Notes: generated from the letters alone by a model not told the origin. A stretch of 64,000 bases of DNA from Anaerohalosphaera lusitana (GCF_002007645.1 NZ_CP019791.1:3154593-3218592); one strand, 5' to 3'; counted from the first letter of the stretch, positions 25,843 through 36,164 are shown. Made by a program: numbers and translations.

Positions 25843-27741
25843 ATGACATATGACAATTTACAGGTAATTCTTCTAACCGAATGCTGTCATTTTCACAGCT
25901 CAGCCCTGGAAAAGGTACGTAATCGTTGCCTTTGGCCCGTACTCGGCCGACCAGCCCTGGAGAGAACACTCATACAGTTAAAGGATAGAGGCCTGGTCAA
26001 TGTCAGCATCTCCTTGGGAACAGGCGAATTATCAGAGGATGAAGTAAATGTACCAAAGGATATGAATGCCGCATTTTTAAAAGAATCGCTACCCGTAGGA
26101 TCGGCTGGCATCATTCGACAAGCGGCCGAAGCGACCCCTGAAGCCCAAAAATTCGTTATATTCAGCTCAAGTATTTGCAAACTCCCCGATATTGACAGCA
26201 TTCTCGAGACACACCTTAAAAAGAAGGCTGATCTGACAATCGCAATGGACGCCGTTCATGAGCAGGACCACATGGTCACCGGCAAAACCGAAGCATTTAT
26301 CTGCAACAGAAGCGTATGTCCCTATATAGATTCAGATTCCTACATCGACATAAAGGAACATTTGATCCCCTCATTGATCAAACAGGGAGGCACGGTAGCT
26401 TACAGTAGATTGGCCTTTTCTTTGCTCCACTTCACGGATTGGCGGAGCTATCTCCATGCGGTCCGACAGTTGCTCTTGGATGAAGACACCCTGCCTTCAA
26501 TAGTTCGCAATGATCGTTTCACACGGCATTCAGAGAACATTCTCATTGGCACCGATGCCCGGATAGCGAAGAACGTTCGCATATTCGGCCCCTGTCTCAT
26601 AGGACCTGATGCAAGAATCGAAAAAGACTCGACCATCATAGGCCCTTCGGTGATCGGTAAAAACACAATCGTCGAAAGCAACTGCCTGCTCAAAGATGTG
26701 ATTGTATGGGACGATGTAACAATAGATAAGAATTGCGAACTCAGCAACTGCGTAATCAGTCAGAACACACGGTTAAAAAAGAACTCATCAAGGCAGAATA
26801 GTGTAATAGCGGCGAAAGACAGAAATTTCTTGCCGAATCATTCACTAAAATTACCCGCCGCTATTCGCTCACAAAGTCAAAAGTGCATTAACAGAGGCCT
26901 TCTCACTAAAGTCTTTGCCATAACAGCAGTTTTTCTATTCACATGGTCATACTGGCCTCAGATTTCAAATCTGCTTGATATCTGGCAAAACAGCAGACTT
27001 CATGCTGCAGGTGCCCTCGTCCCGCCGCTGGCACTCTATGCTGCCTGGACAAAGAGAGAAGAACTTTCTAAGCTCAAATTAAGGCCCAGCCTCTGGGGAA
27101 TTCTGGCATTGAGCCTCGCAGAAATCACACGTCATTTCGGAACATATTTCATGTATGGATCACTGAACAGGCTCTCCATCCTGATCGCGATCACCGGACT
27201 GCTTCTGTTGTTCTTTGGAATCTCTTCCATACGCAGGACAGCCCCGCTGCTGCTCTTTCTGCTGCTCATGTTTCCCCTGCCCACCTCTTTAAGAAATTCG
27301 ATCTCAGTACCCCTGCAGGAACTGGCCATCAGTTCGGTCATGTTCGGTATGGAAATAATGGGCATAACTGTCTCACGTGACGGTGCCTACCTGGATTTTG
27401 ACTCTGCACGGATCCTCGTAAGTGAAGGATGCAACGGCTTGCGAATGATCATGGCATTCGCAATTCTAACTTGCTTTATAGCATTGATCATCGAAAGCCC
27501 GACGTGGATCAAGTCCTCACTAATACTCTCCTGCATACCTCTCAGCTTGTTGTGTAACTCTATCCGACTCGGCGCAACCGCCCGACTGAGTATGCAGATC
27601 GGCTCTAACGAAATTCAGCAAACAATACACGACATTGGAGGACTCGCCATGGTCCCCCTGGCCATGGGTTTCGTTTTGCTCGAATTACGTTTCTTTTCAA
27701 GCTTTACCAGAAATGGATCTCTCATCCTTAAACGAAAATAA
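25843..27741 (+). CDS. Exosortase fused to degenerate nucleotidyltransferase / hexapeptide module
   Basis: 632 residues in one uninterrupted frame. Residues 1-225 resemble a sugar nucleotidyltransferase (LWPVLGRPALERTLIQL), but the GxGTR-type nucleotide loop is replaced by LLTECCHFHSS, so catalysis is doubtful. Residues about 233-315 are left-handed beta-helix hexapeptides (GPCLIGPDARIEKD, SVIGKNTIVES). From about 353 there are about eight membrane spans with the exosortase signature: Cys530 in SEGCNGLR, Arg575 in CNSIRLG and His596 in HDIGG, the expected Cys-Arg-His set. Exosortases cleave and re-anchor proteins with PEP-CTERM tails at the membrane. The fusion is unusual. The candidate substrate is encoded at 36368 and EpsI at 11488. 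Confidence 0.9.
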   Translation: MTYDNLQVILLTECCHFHSSALEKVRNRCLWPVLGRPALERTLIQLKDRGLVNVSISLGTGELSEDEVNVPKDMNAAFLKESLPVGSAGIIRQAAEATPEAQKFVIFSSSICKLPDIDSILETHLKKKADLTIAMDAVHEQDHMVTGKTEAFICNRSVCPYIDSDSYIDIKEHLIPSLIKQGGTVAYSRLAFSLLHFTDWRSYLHAVRQLLLDEDTLPSIVRNDRFTRHSENILIGTDARIAKNVRIFGPCLIGPDARIEKDSTIIGPSVIGKNTIVESNCLLKDVIVWDDVTIDKNCELSNCVISQNTRLKKNSSRQNSVIAAKDRNFLPNHSLKLPAAIRSQSQKCINRGLLTKVFAITAVFLFTWSYWPQISNLLDIWQNSRLHAAGALVPPLALYAAWTKREELSKLKLRPSLWGILALSLAEITRHFGTYFMYGSLNRLSILIAITGLLLLFFGISSIRRTAPLLLFLLLMFPLPTSLRNSISVPLQELAISSVMFGMEIMGITVSRDGAYLDFDSARILVSEGCNGLRMIMAFAILTCFIALIIESPTWIKSSLILSCIPLSLLCNSIRLGATARLSMQIGSNEIQQTIHDIGGLAMVPLAMGFVLLELRFFSSFTRNGSLILKRK

Positions 27742-27753
27742 AGGAGCACGATT

Positions 27754-29973
27754 ATGAATCAGATCGATAAGTACTATGAATCATATCTAGGCTCGTACGC
27801 CCAGGAAGGCACAAAGCAAGAATCTGAAAACACCTTGACATTGTTCAAGATAATCAAGGCACTGCTGCGACGGTGGTACATCGTTCTGCTGACCGTGGTC
27901 GTCCTTTGTGCGATAGGCATCCCCGCCATCTTCTACATGTTCAAACCGTCTTACGAAACAGTCGGCGCCATCAGAGTTTCACCGATACTCCCCAATGTAC
28001 TCTTCGACGACGCCGAAACCCAGGACGTAATGCCCAACTACCAGGGCTTTATGAACACCCAGGCCGAGCTCATGTCCAGCAACGAGATCCTCAATCGCGT
28101 CGCCGAAGACATGGCCAAAAGAGGCATACGCATATGCGAACCCGATATGGACCCCGTAGCGATCCTGAAGCTCATGATCAACAAAGAAACCATCCTCATC
28201 GAGCCCGGCGAAAAAACAGAACTGATCAACATCAAAATGAAAACCAACAACACCGCATTCTCTGAAGAACTTGTCGACTCGTTCATACGCGTCTATATGA
28301 CTATGCAGGCCTATGAAGAAAATCAGGGCGAAGACAACAAACTCGCCTTGCTTGAGAACAAAAGAGCTTCAACAGCAAAACAAATGCAGCAGCAGCGAAA
28401 GATCATTCGCCAGCTCGCCGAAGAATTCGGCACAACAAGTCTCACCGGCCGACAGGAAATGATGCTTGAGCAGGTAATGAAGCTCCAGAATGAACTTACG
28501 ACCCTCGAAACCAAAAGGATTGCCCTTGAGGCCAACGTACAGATGAAAGTCAACGGTGACAAGGTCCTGCTCGCCCCCACCGACCGCATGAAGCTAAAAT
28601 ACGAATTCATAAATGCTGACTTGACCATAAAGGCCCTCACCGAAGACATGGCCAAACTGGAAAGAGATGTACTGGGCGATCAGCAAACAATGGTCTCAGG
28701 CAATCCAAGGCTCGAACAAAGAAAAGAAATACTCACAGCCTTAAAAACACGACTGGACCAGAGACGCGAGGACATAGGCAAAAAATTTGAGGAGCTCATA
28801 GAGGAACAGATAAACCGCAGCTCGGAGTTTCAGGTGGCCGAACTCAAAGCCGAACTTGCCAAAGTCCGCGAAAACGAACGGCGCATAAGAGAAAAACTAG
28901 AAGGTACCAACGCAGAATTAATCACATTAGGCAAAAGACACCTCGCGATAAAGGACCACCAGGAACAGCTCGAGCTAACCAAAGAACTTTACGACGCTAT
29001 CAATCGCAAGATCCAGAAGATCGAAATGGAAAGCCAAAGACCCGCCCGCGTCTCCGTCGCCTACTATGCATCCAGCGTCATCGCCAAAGATAAAAGACAA
29101 AAGCTGGCGATCGTTGCGGTCCTTGGTTCAATTTGCTGCGGCGGCTTTCTTGGAGTAATGATCGATCGATCAGACAAACGCATGCGTACACCCACCGACC
29201 TAAACAAATCACTAAGCACCCGCATCATCGGCACAACCGTATGCCCAACCGAGGTCAAAAGATCAGAGCTCTCGGAAAGACTCGCCGACGACTACCGCAC
29301 TATACGAGCCAACATCAGCATGCTCGAAGAAGAGAATCAACACATATTAGCAGTAACAAGCAGTCAGCCCAAGGACGGCAAGACTACCTTCTCGATCAAT
29401 TTCGCTGCAAGCCTGGCACAGAACGACCGAAAGGTCCTGCTCATTGACGGCGACCTGAGAAAACCAGACATTGCACGCATCCTGAATCTCCCTGAAGGCA
29501 CTACAGGACTTTCCGACGTCCTTGAAGGCAAACCATTTGCCAACGCTCTCTGGTACGCACCATCAGCAGGATTCGATGTCCTCGGCAATTACGACCGTTG
29601 TCTCAAGGCCTGCGACAGGCTGTCCAGACCCGAGGTCCAAAGCAACATACGAAATCTTTGCAGATACTACGATCATGTTGTAATAGACACCCCTCCTGTA
29701 CTCGCCTTCCCCGACGCCCTGCTTTGGGCTCGCATCGCCGACGCGACAATACTCGCCAGCTTCGCAGGCAAAACAGCAGCAGACGACCTCAAGGAAGCTT
29801 ACGGCAGGCTTCATGAACTCAACATCACTGTGCTGGGGACGGTCCTCAACGGTGTCCACACCGCTCACTCATACAATAAATACGGCTACAGATATTACAA
29901 GGCATCCTCATCACCCGCCGACAAAAACGGCCCTACACGAAACAGACCTCTTCTGCTCACATCAGGGAACTGA
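27754..29973 (+). CDS. Wzz/BY-kinase polysaccharide co-polymerase (tyrosine autokinase)
   Basis: 739 residues. A chain-length-determinant (Wzz) domain is held by membrane spans at about 42-65 and 450-470, with a long coiled-coil periplasmic part between them. The C-terminal cytoplasmic BY-kinase domain has Walker A SSQPKDGKTT (536-545), Walker A' LLIDGDLR (562-569) and Walker B VVIDTPP (642-648), followed by a tyrosine cluster (Tyr707, 710, 712, 714, 715) that would be autophosphorylated. Such proteins set polymer length with Wzy and Wza. AAGGAG precedes the ATG. It is encoded between the two enzymes that carry the hexapeptide module. Confidence 0.93.
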   Translation: MNQIDKYYESYLGSYAQEGTKQESENTLTLFKIIKALLRRWYIVLLTVVVLCAIGIPAIFYMFKPSYETVGAIRVSPILPNVLFDDAETQDVMPNYQGFMNTQAELMSSNEILNRVAEDMAKRGIRICEPDMDPVAILKLMINKETILIEPGEKTELINIKMKTNNTAFSEELVDSFIRVYMTMQAYEENQGEDNKLALLENKRASTAKQMQQQRKIIRQLAEEFGTTSLTGRQEMMLEQVMKLQNELTTLETKRIALEANVQMKVNGDKVLLAPTDRMKLKYEFINADLTIKALTEDMAKLERDVLGDQQTMVSGNPRLEQRKEILTALKTRLDQRREDIGKKFEELIEEQINRSSEFQVAELKAELAKVRENERRIREKLEGTNAELITLGKRHLAIKDHQEQLELTKELYDAINRKIQKIEMESQRPARVSVAYYASSVIAKDKRQKLAIVAVLGSICCGGFLGVMIDRSDKRMRTPTDLNKSLSTRIIGTTVCPTEVKRSELSERLADDYRTIRANISMLEEENQHILAVTSSQPKDGKTTFSINFAASLAQNDRKVLLIDGDLRKPDIARILNLPEGTTGLSDVLEGKPFANALWYAPSAGFDVLGNYDRCLKACDRLSRPEVQSNIRNLCRYYDHVVIDTPPVLAFPDALLWARIADATILASFAGKTAADDLKEAYGRLHELNITVLGTVLNGVHTAHSYNKYGYRYYKASSSPADKNGPTRNRPLLLTSGN

Positions 29974-31644
29974 TTGCTTATGCTAAGAAAAATCACACAA
30001 TGCACAATCCTTGAAGATCTAACCGCGGAGTCTAACCCCCCCATCGGCAACTGGCTTGCAGCGCATCAATGGCGACTGAATGCACTAATTCAGATAGTCA
30101 GGCAGAATGCCGCCTGCAAATGCAGTCACATCTTTTATCCAGCGTCATGGCGTATTTCCAGCGATGATCGAAACCTCACGCCATATGACTGCACACTACT
30201 ACTGAAAACACTCAAAAATGAAATCTCAGATCACAAAAACATCCTCCTGAATCACGCTAAGAACGTCACAAGGATCGACCCTGCAATACTGCGATCTCTG
30301 ATCGAACGCTATTCGGATATTGACGTGCTGGCCGTCAATGTCAGAAAGGACCTCACCCGCATCACCGAAAGAGCGATACTGAATGAACATGGCAATGTCT
30401 GCGGCTTCAAGAGGTTCTACAATCATGGAGCTTTACGTGAAATGCAATGCACCGATTGGCCTGATTACCTCTTGATCAACAGCAACATCCTCACTGACCT
30501 GCCCGATGACATCGATCTCATCACTGATTTCACACGGTTTTGGAAATTCATCATTGAGCACAATCACTCTCGGGTCACAGTTGGCGTTCCAGGTCAGATC
30601 GTTCCGTTACAGAATAGCGTCGAAACAGTTTTAGATATGGCTCACAGCATCATCTCGAGCAAAACAAGAACCGATCATACACCGATTGACGGTATGAAAA
30701 AAGTTCAGGATCCGTCCATCCGAATAATCGGCAACGTTCTGGCAGGCCCAAATCTCTCCTTGGGGAAAAACTGTGTACTTCTCGGCCCTTCGATTATCGG
30801 CAAGAACGTGCATATACAAGACGGATCTCTCATTGATTCCAGTGTCATCGATGACAACACCTGCGTCGAATCCGGCTCAAGGATCAGAAATACGTTCTTA
30901 ACCCACTCCGAAACCAAGTGCTCAGCCGAAAATACATCAGACTTACAGCTCAGCGAACCCATCCAAATTTCAGGTGCTCTGGGCTATCCAAATTACCCAA
31001 AACGCTGTCTGGATGCACTCGCATCGCTGGGCCTTATTCTCGTCTCGGCACCTGTCATGCTCGCTATAGCAGCCGCGATAAAGCTCGAATCGCCCGGCCC
31101 AGCAATATTCAAACATCGCAGACAGGGTCTCTCCGGCAGAGAATTTCAATGCCTGAAATTCAGAACAATGGTAACAGGCGCAGACCAAATGCAGCAGATA
31201 CTGAGATCATTGAACGAAGTTGACGGCCCTCAATTCAAAATAGAAAACGATCCGCGAGTCAGCAGGCTTGGGAGGTTTCTCAGAGCAACATACCTGGACG
31301 AACTGCCGCAATTATTTAACGTTCTGGCCGGTCATATGAGTCTCGTAGGCCCAAGACCCTCACCTGCGCGGGAGAACCTGTTTTGCCCGCACTGGCACGA
31401 TGCAAGGCTGTCCGTCAAACCCGGCATAACGGGTTTATGGCAGGTAAAACGTAATCCTGAGCGAACTCACGATTTCCAGGAATGGCTCAAATATGATGTT
31501 GAATATGTCAATTCGATCAGCTTCAAGCTGGATCTCTGGATATTCCTGCAAACAATAAAAAAACTCACATCGAAACTGGCAGAACCGCTTGCCGTTCGGA
31601 TTTTCAATTGGAAACGCCTGAATCATGTCCCGGAAAAAACGTAA
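29974..31644 (+). CDS. Priming glycosyl-1-phosphate transferase with N-terminal hexapeptide module
   Basis: About 556 residues; start either TTG 29974 (AGGGA 5 nt upstream) or ATG 29980. Residues 1-240 are unrecognised but occupy the place of a nucleotidyltransferase domain. About 248-318 are left-handed beta-helix hexapeptides (GPSIIGKNVHIQDGS). From 343 the sequence is a complete bacterial sugar transferase (PF02397, WcaJ/PglC-like): KRCLDALASLGL, a membrane hairpin, IKLESPGPAIFKHRRQG, LKFRTM, the DELPQLFNVL region and VGPRP. It would load the first sugar phosphate onto undecaprenyl phosphate. The five or so predicted N-terminal helices of WcaJ are missing and replaced by this soluble module. 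Confidence 0.87.
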   Translation: MLMLRKITQCTILEDLTAESNPPIGNWLAAHQWRLNALIQIVRQNAACKCSHIFYPASWRISSDDRNLTPYDCTLLLKTLKNEISDHKNILLNHAKNVTRIDPAILRSLIERYSDIDVLAVNVRKDLTRITERAILNEHGNVCGFKRFYNHGALREMQCTDWPDYLLINSNILTDLPDDIDLITDFTRFWKFIIEHNHSRVTVGVPGQIVPLQNSVETVLDMAHSIISSKTRTDHTPIDGMKKVQDPSIRIIGNVLAGPNLSLGKNCVLLGPSIIGKNVHIQDGSLIDSSVIDDNTCVESGSRIRNTFLTHSETKCSAENTSDLQLSEPIQISGALGYPNYPKRCLDALASLGLILVSAPVMLAIAAAIKLESPGPAIFKHRRQGLSGREFQCLKFRTMVTGADQMQQILRSLNEVDGPQFKIENDPRVSRLGRFLRATYLDELPQLFNVLAGHMSLVGPRPSPARENLFCPHWHDARLSVKPGITGLWQVKRNPERTHDFQEWLKYDVEYVNSISFKLDLWIFLQTIKKLTSKLAEPLAVRIFNWKRLNHVPEKT

Positions 31645-34600
31645 TATCATAACCGCCCTTTCGGCATTCATTCTTCTGGTCGTCGTCATTTTTGCATTGA
31701 ACGTGATCCATGACTGGCAGCAGAAACGTTTGTCCGAAAAAACCTACAGCCAGGGACTGAACGCCTACCAGCAGAACAACTGGGCCCAAGCAGCAAAACA
31801 CTTCCGTACCTATCTTTCCAAAAACGGCACCGACAACGAAATTCTGGCAAAATTCGCCCAGGCCCAGCTTAATCGCAGGCCACTAAAAAAACAGTACTTC
31901 GACAGTGCAATACGCTCCTACCGGCGGATTCTTTTGAACGACCCACAAAACCTGACCGCCGCGATGGCTCTCATTGACAGACTTATCGAGAACGATCTGC
32001 CGGCCGAAGCTGAACTCGTCGTAAACAGATTGACCGGACTCGCAAAACATCCTCAGATAAGACTCAGGCTCGCTCTTGCCAAACAAAAACAGGGTGACTT
32101 CAATTCAGCAGTCAAAATAACGAAACAATTGATCCAGTCTGACCCCAGAATACTCAAAGCGTACGAGCTCCTCATTCAAACAGCTTCTCAAAAACCGGAG
32201 ATCATGAATGAAGCCGGAATGTATTGGTGCGAGAAATGTCAGGAAGAAAATCCGCAAAACCCAATGAGCCATATTCTAATGGCCGAACAGCAGATAATGC
32301 AAGGCAATGATGAACAGGCATTGAACGATCTAAACAACGCAGCAGCATTACCAAATATGAGTCATGATGTACATCTTCGCCTTGCTGACAACTATAAAAA
32401 TCTGAACAAGACAGACCTTTCCCTCCAGCATCTCGAACATGCCCGCAAGATCGAAGCTAACAGTTTCAAACTATGGAAAGCCTACGCCGAACATGCGATT
32501 ACATCAAGCGACACCTCCAAAATGACATACGTTGCGCAGCAGGCCCTGAAAGACCTTGATCCCGATGATTGGGACTTTACACCCATAGCCGCAGAATTGC
32601 TCATTCACTCCGATGAGCTGAATCAAGCAGAACAAATGATTCAGCAATACCGGGAAAACGGAGGTTTACGAACTACAGCATGTTTCCTCGAAGGCTTGAT
32701 CTTTGTCCGAAGAAATGAAAATTCCAGGGCCATAGATTCATGGGAAAGGGCTCTTCAACTCGGCGACCCCACACTGAGAACAAGACTTGAACTTGCCGCC
32801 CTGTTCTTGCAGCAGGGATTGCCTTACCGGGCCCAGAGGGTACTTACAGACTGTGATAACTATGAGAACCGAATAGAGGTCCTGCTTTTAAGGGCCCAAA
32901 CAGCCAGACTTTTGAAAAAAGCCCCCGAAGCGATCGAATACTATCAGAAAGCTTTGCAGCTTTATCCCGAAAATGCGGATATCATGAGCCGCTATTTTGA
33001 CTATGCGCTGACAGTTTTCGAAGATCCAGATATTCCTATCAGCAAAGGAGAACTCGGTTCTGTTCTGGAACGGCTCTTGAACACGGATATCCCCAAGCCA
33101 AAGAAGCGTCTCCTTTCAATGAGATTCTATCTCGCAGCCGATCAACTGAACAACTGTGAAAAAGAACTGAATCAGCTCAAACAAGAAGGATCGCTGACTT
33201 CAGAACATCTGCTGATTCAAGCGGATCTCGAATACAAAAAATCTGATCTACGCAAGGCACTTGACATTCTCGAAACGATCCAGCCGGACGACCCATACTA
33301 CATCCAGGCCTCACTCAAGGGTGCCCGGATCTGTACAAAAAGCGGAAATCCGGAACTGTCAGAAAGCTTCCTGCAACGTAAACTTGAACATGCCGCATCG
33401 AAAGAGGCAAGAAATATACTCCTGGTAAGCTTGCTCGACATTACCAATGACCGTACCGACGACGCCGACTTCAGCAAGCTTAAAACGCTGCATGAGCGAT
33501 TCGGCCCATCGATAGCTTTAAATCGAAGATTACTTCATTGCGATCAAACATATGATGAACCCCTGCTAGTTGAAAGCCTGATCGATGAACTGAGAAACAT
33601 CGAAGGCGAAAACGGCTGGCGATGGAGATATGAAACAGTAAGGCACTGGCTGAACTTGCCGGACTTCACATCGCGTTACACTGAAGCAGTGCAACTGACT
33701 GAAGAAATACAACGGATGTATCCCGAACTGCAAACATCACATATACTTATGGCCAGAACCCATGAAACAGCAAGAAGAACCAACCTGGCCCTTAAGTCAT
33801 ACCGCCAGGCATTGCAGCAGAACCCATCAGATATCGACTTAGCACTCGAACTCATAAAGGTCCTCAAACGAGCTGACAAGCATAAAGAGGCAGAAACTCT
33901 GAGCCGAACATACATCGATCGGTTCCCCTACAACCCCCTGCTGGCCTCATTGTCTGCAGACTACTACATAAGCCACGAACAACTTCAAAAAGCCGAAATG
34001 GTGCTCTCTAAAGTAATTGAAAAAGAACCTGACAACATCACCATACTGCTGCGGCTAATAGAAACTCAGATCAGCATGAAGGATTTCGACTCCGCGGAAA
34101 GAACCCTCAGCGACCTCCTTAAACAACTCCCAGCAGCACAAAGCATAGAATCGTGTACCGCAGCCGTCAATTTTAGCCTTGCAAAAGGCGACACAAGAAC
34201 GGCTGTCAAATACTGTAACGACCTTCTCAAGAACCGTGAATCCTCAAGGCCATATCTGCTTCGAGCCAGAATATATTCATTGACTGGAAAAACTACATTG
34301 GCAATGGATGATCTTCTTCGAGCGGTTCAGGTCGAGCCGACTGATTCAGGGGCCTGGCTGGAACTCGCAGTATTTTATCATTCGATCGGTGACATAAAAC
34401 AAAGCATTGAAGCGATCGGAAAATGTCTTCAGATCGACCCATACGATCCGACGATCCGAAAACATGCTAGCCGCATCATGCTCGAAAGCAATGACACAGC
34501 CGTCCGAAAACGCGGACTGGAAATACTCAAAAAGGAACGCTCAAAAAACAAAGAAGACACATCGCTGGCCCTTCTCGAAGCACAGAGCCTATATAGGATG

Positions 34601-35800
34601 AGGAACAGAACCGACCGACTCAAAGCAGAAGAGATCTTGCGTCTGCTCATCAAGAAAAATCCCCTGGACAGTAACTTATGGCTCACCTGGGTCCATGAAC
34701 TTAAACGGTTAAACGAGACAGAAAAAGCAAGCCAGGTTCTTGAACAGGGACTTATCTATTTACCGAATAACCCTCTGCTTCTTTCACAGATCGAAAATTT
34801 GGGGCGCGAGGATATGGATCACGACTCAGTAAAAAGGCTTCAAGAAGTGGTTCGCAGCAGACCCTCGGATTCTCAGGCCGCGATAGCCCTGGCCAGAAAA
34901 CTGATAGATTCACAAAAACCTGACGAAGCTTCAGAGCTGCTCGAAAAACAGCTCGCGGTTTGTCAACCACAGGCCAGACCGCGTCTCGAAACTCTCCATG
35001 CGGTTGCTCAGTATCATGGCGGACACATAGATAAATCTGAAAAAGAATTCAACGAACTCCTGAAAAAGTATCCTGGCAACCCCCTAATACTTGCCGAGCG
35101 GTTCAGGGTCCTCTTTCAGCAAGGCCGGCAAGCGGAAATCGAAGAACTAGCAAAGGCAGAGATTCAGAAGGACCCCAGACAAAAGCCTCTTTTCATAGCG
35201 GTCATCAGGCAGATGGCAAATTATGAAGACACCAAGTCCGTCACCCTCGCAACCTCAATTGCAGAAGCGGTCCACACTGTTTTTGAAAACGATGCAACGA
35301 TCATGAGCATCCTGGGCGCTCTGTATCGCAAACGACAGAAGGATCAGGATTCCATAAGGATGTACACAAAGATAGTCTCGCAATACCCGGAACACGTTGA
35401 GGCCATCAATAACCTGGCATGGCTGCGATCGGAAGTGGACCGCAAATACAACGAGGCCTTCGACCTCACCCAGCAAGGCCTTGACACAGCGGACTCATAT
35501 CCCAACCTCATCGATACACGAGGCGTAATCAATTATCGCATGGAGAACTACAAAGCCGCTCGTTCGGATTTCATTAGAGCCTTGGAAACAGCCGAAGTAG
35601 GCGGCCCGTTATATGTCAACAGCACTTTCCATCTGGGCCGCACCCTCGCAGCAATGAACGAAAACAAACAGGCACTCCAAAAACTAAAAGAGGCCCTTGA
35701 GTTCAATGAATACGCAAAAGTCTTATCGAATCAGAATATAGAGGAAGCTAACCGCCTTATTAACCTTTTGATCGGAACGGTGGAACAAAATGAGCACTAA
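31625..35800 (+). CDS. Giant TPR protein of the exosortase/EPS cluster
   Basis: 1391 residues with one N-terminal membrane anchor (about residues 8-28, IITALSAFILLVVVIFALNV) and then TPR repeats nearly to the C-terminus. Large TPR proteins (PrsT-like) are regular members of exosortase/PEP-CTERM EPS loci and probably scaffold the periplasmic assembly or export machinery. The start overlaps the previous gene by 20 bp and the end overlaps the LuxR gene by 11 bp, so expression is coupled. The repeats are divergent, suggesting age rather than recent expansion. Confidence 0.85.
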   Translation: MSRKKRNIITALSAFILLVVVIFALNVIHDWQQKRLSEKTYSQGLNAYQQNNWAQAAKHFRTYLSKNGTDNEILAKFAQAQLNRRPLKKQYFDSAIRSYRRILLNDPQNLTAAMALIDRLIENDLPAEAELVVNRLTGLAKHPQIRLRLALAKQKQGDFNSAVKITKQLIQSDPRILKAYELLIQTASQKPEIMNEAGMYWCEKCQEENPQNPMSHILMAEQQIMQGNDEQALNDLNNAAALPNMSHDVHLRLADNYKNLNKTDLSLQHLEHARKIEANSFKLWKAYAEHAITSSDTSKMTYVAQQALKDLDPDDWDFTPIAAELLIHSDELNQAEQMIQQYRENGGLRTTACFLEGLIFVRRNENSRAIDSWERALQLGDPTLRTRLELAALFLQQGLPYRAQRVLTDCDNYENRIEVLLLRAQTARLLKKAPEAIEYYQKALQLYPENADIMSRYFDYALTVFEDPDIPISKGELGSVLERLLNTDIPKPKKRLLSMRFYLAADQLNNCEKELNQLKQEGSLTSEHLLIQADLEYKKSDLRKALDILETIQPDDPYYIQASLKGARICTKSGNPELSESFLQRKLEHAASKEARNILLVSLLDITNDRTDDADFSKLKTLHERFGPSIALNRRLLHCDQTYDEPLLVESLIDELRNIEGENGWRWRYETVRHWLNLPDFTSRYTEAVQLTEEIQRMYPELQTSHILMARTHETARRTNLALKSYRQALQQNPSDIDLALELIKVLKRADKHKEAETLSRTYIDRFPYNPLLASLSADYYISHEQLQKAEMVLSKVIEKEPDNITILLRLIETQISMKDFDSAERTLSDLLKQLPAAQSIESCTAAVNFSLAKGDTRTAVKYCNDLLKNRESSRPYLLRARIYSLTGKTTLAMDDLLRAVQVEPTDSGAWLELAVFYHSIGDIKQSIEAIGKCLQIDPYDPTIRKHASRIMLESNDTAVRKRGLEILKKERSKNKEDTSLALLEAQSLYRMRNRTDRLKAEEILRLLIKKNPLDSNLWLTWVHELKRLNETEKASQVLEQGLIYLPNNPLLLSQIENLGREDMDHDSVKRLQEVVRSRPSDSQAAIALARKLIDSQKPDEASELLEKQLAVCQPQARPRLETLHAVAQYHGGHIDKSEKEFNELLKKYPGNPLILAERFRVLFQQGRQAEIEELAKAEIQKDPRQKPLFIAVIRQMANYEDTKSVTLATSIAEAVHTVFENDATIMSILGALYRKRQKDQDSIRMYTKIVSQYPEHVEAINNLAWLRSEVDRKYNEAFDLTQQGLDTADSYPNLIDTRGVINYRMENYKAARSDFIRALETAEVGGPLYVNSTFHLGRTLAAMNENKQALQKLKEALEFNEYAKVLSNQNIEEANRLINLLIGTVEQNEH

Positions 35801-36164
35801 GACAATGGACAAGCAAGCAAAAGTAAGCCGTAGTTCTGAGTACCATCTGCCCAGCACAGTACTTCTGGACAACAAGCAATGGCTCTACATCCAAAGACGC
35901 TATCGCATGACCCCCAGAGAGGTGCAGATCGTAAAGCTCGTCTGTCAGGGTCTCAGCAATAAGGAAATTGCTGACATACTCGACGTAAGCAGCGGCACCA
36001 TCAAGGCACACATCAGAAACATCTACCGGAAAAGCTGGGTCCACACCCGCATCGAAATGCTCATCCGGTTTCTGGAAGATGTAGCCGCCGCAAATATCGA
36101 GCCCGATGACTACGACCACAGCTACTCACGCATCAAAGAAAACACCAGCCACATAGACAGCTAA
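35790..36164 (+). CDS. LuxR-type HTH transcriptional regulator without receiver
   Basis: 124 residues. The GerE/LuxR helix-turn-helix spans about 41-100: TPREVQIVKLVCQGLSNKEI, then ADILDVSSGTIKAHIRNIY. No receiver or ligand-binding domain precedes it; the first 40 residues are polar. Stand-alone LuxR proteins bind DNA constitutively or through partners. It overlaps the TPR gene by 11 bp and comes just before the small PEP-CTERM-like gene, so it may control that gene or the cluster promoter; this is inference. Confidence 0.88.
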   Translation: MSTKTMDKQAKVSRSSEYHLPSTVLLDNKQWLYIQRRYRMTPREVQIVKLVCQGLSNKEIADILDVSSGTIKAHIRNIYRKSWVHTRIEMLIRFLEDVAAANIEPDDYDHSYSRIKENTSHIDS

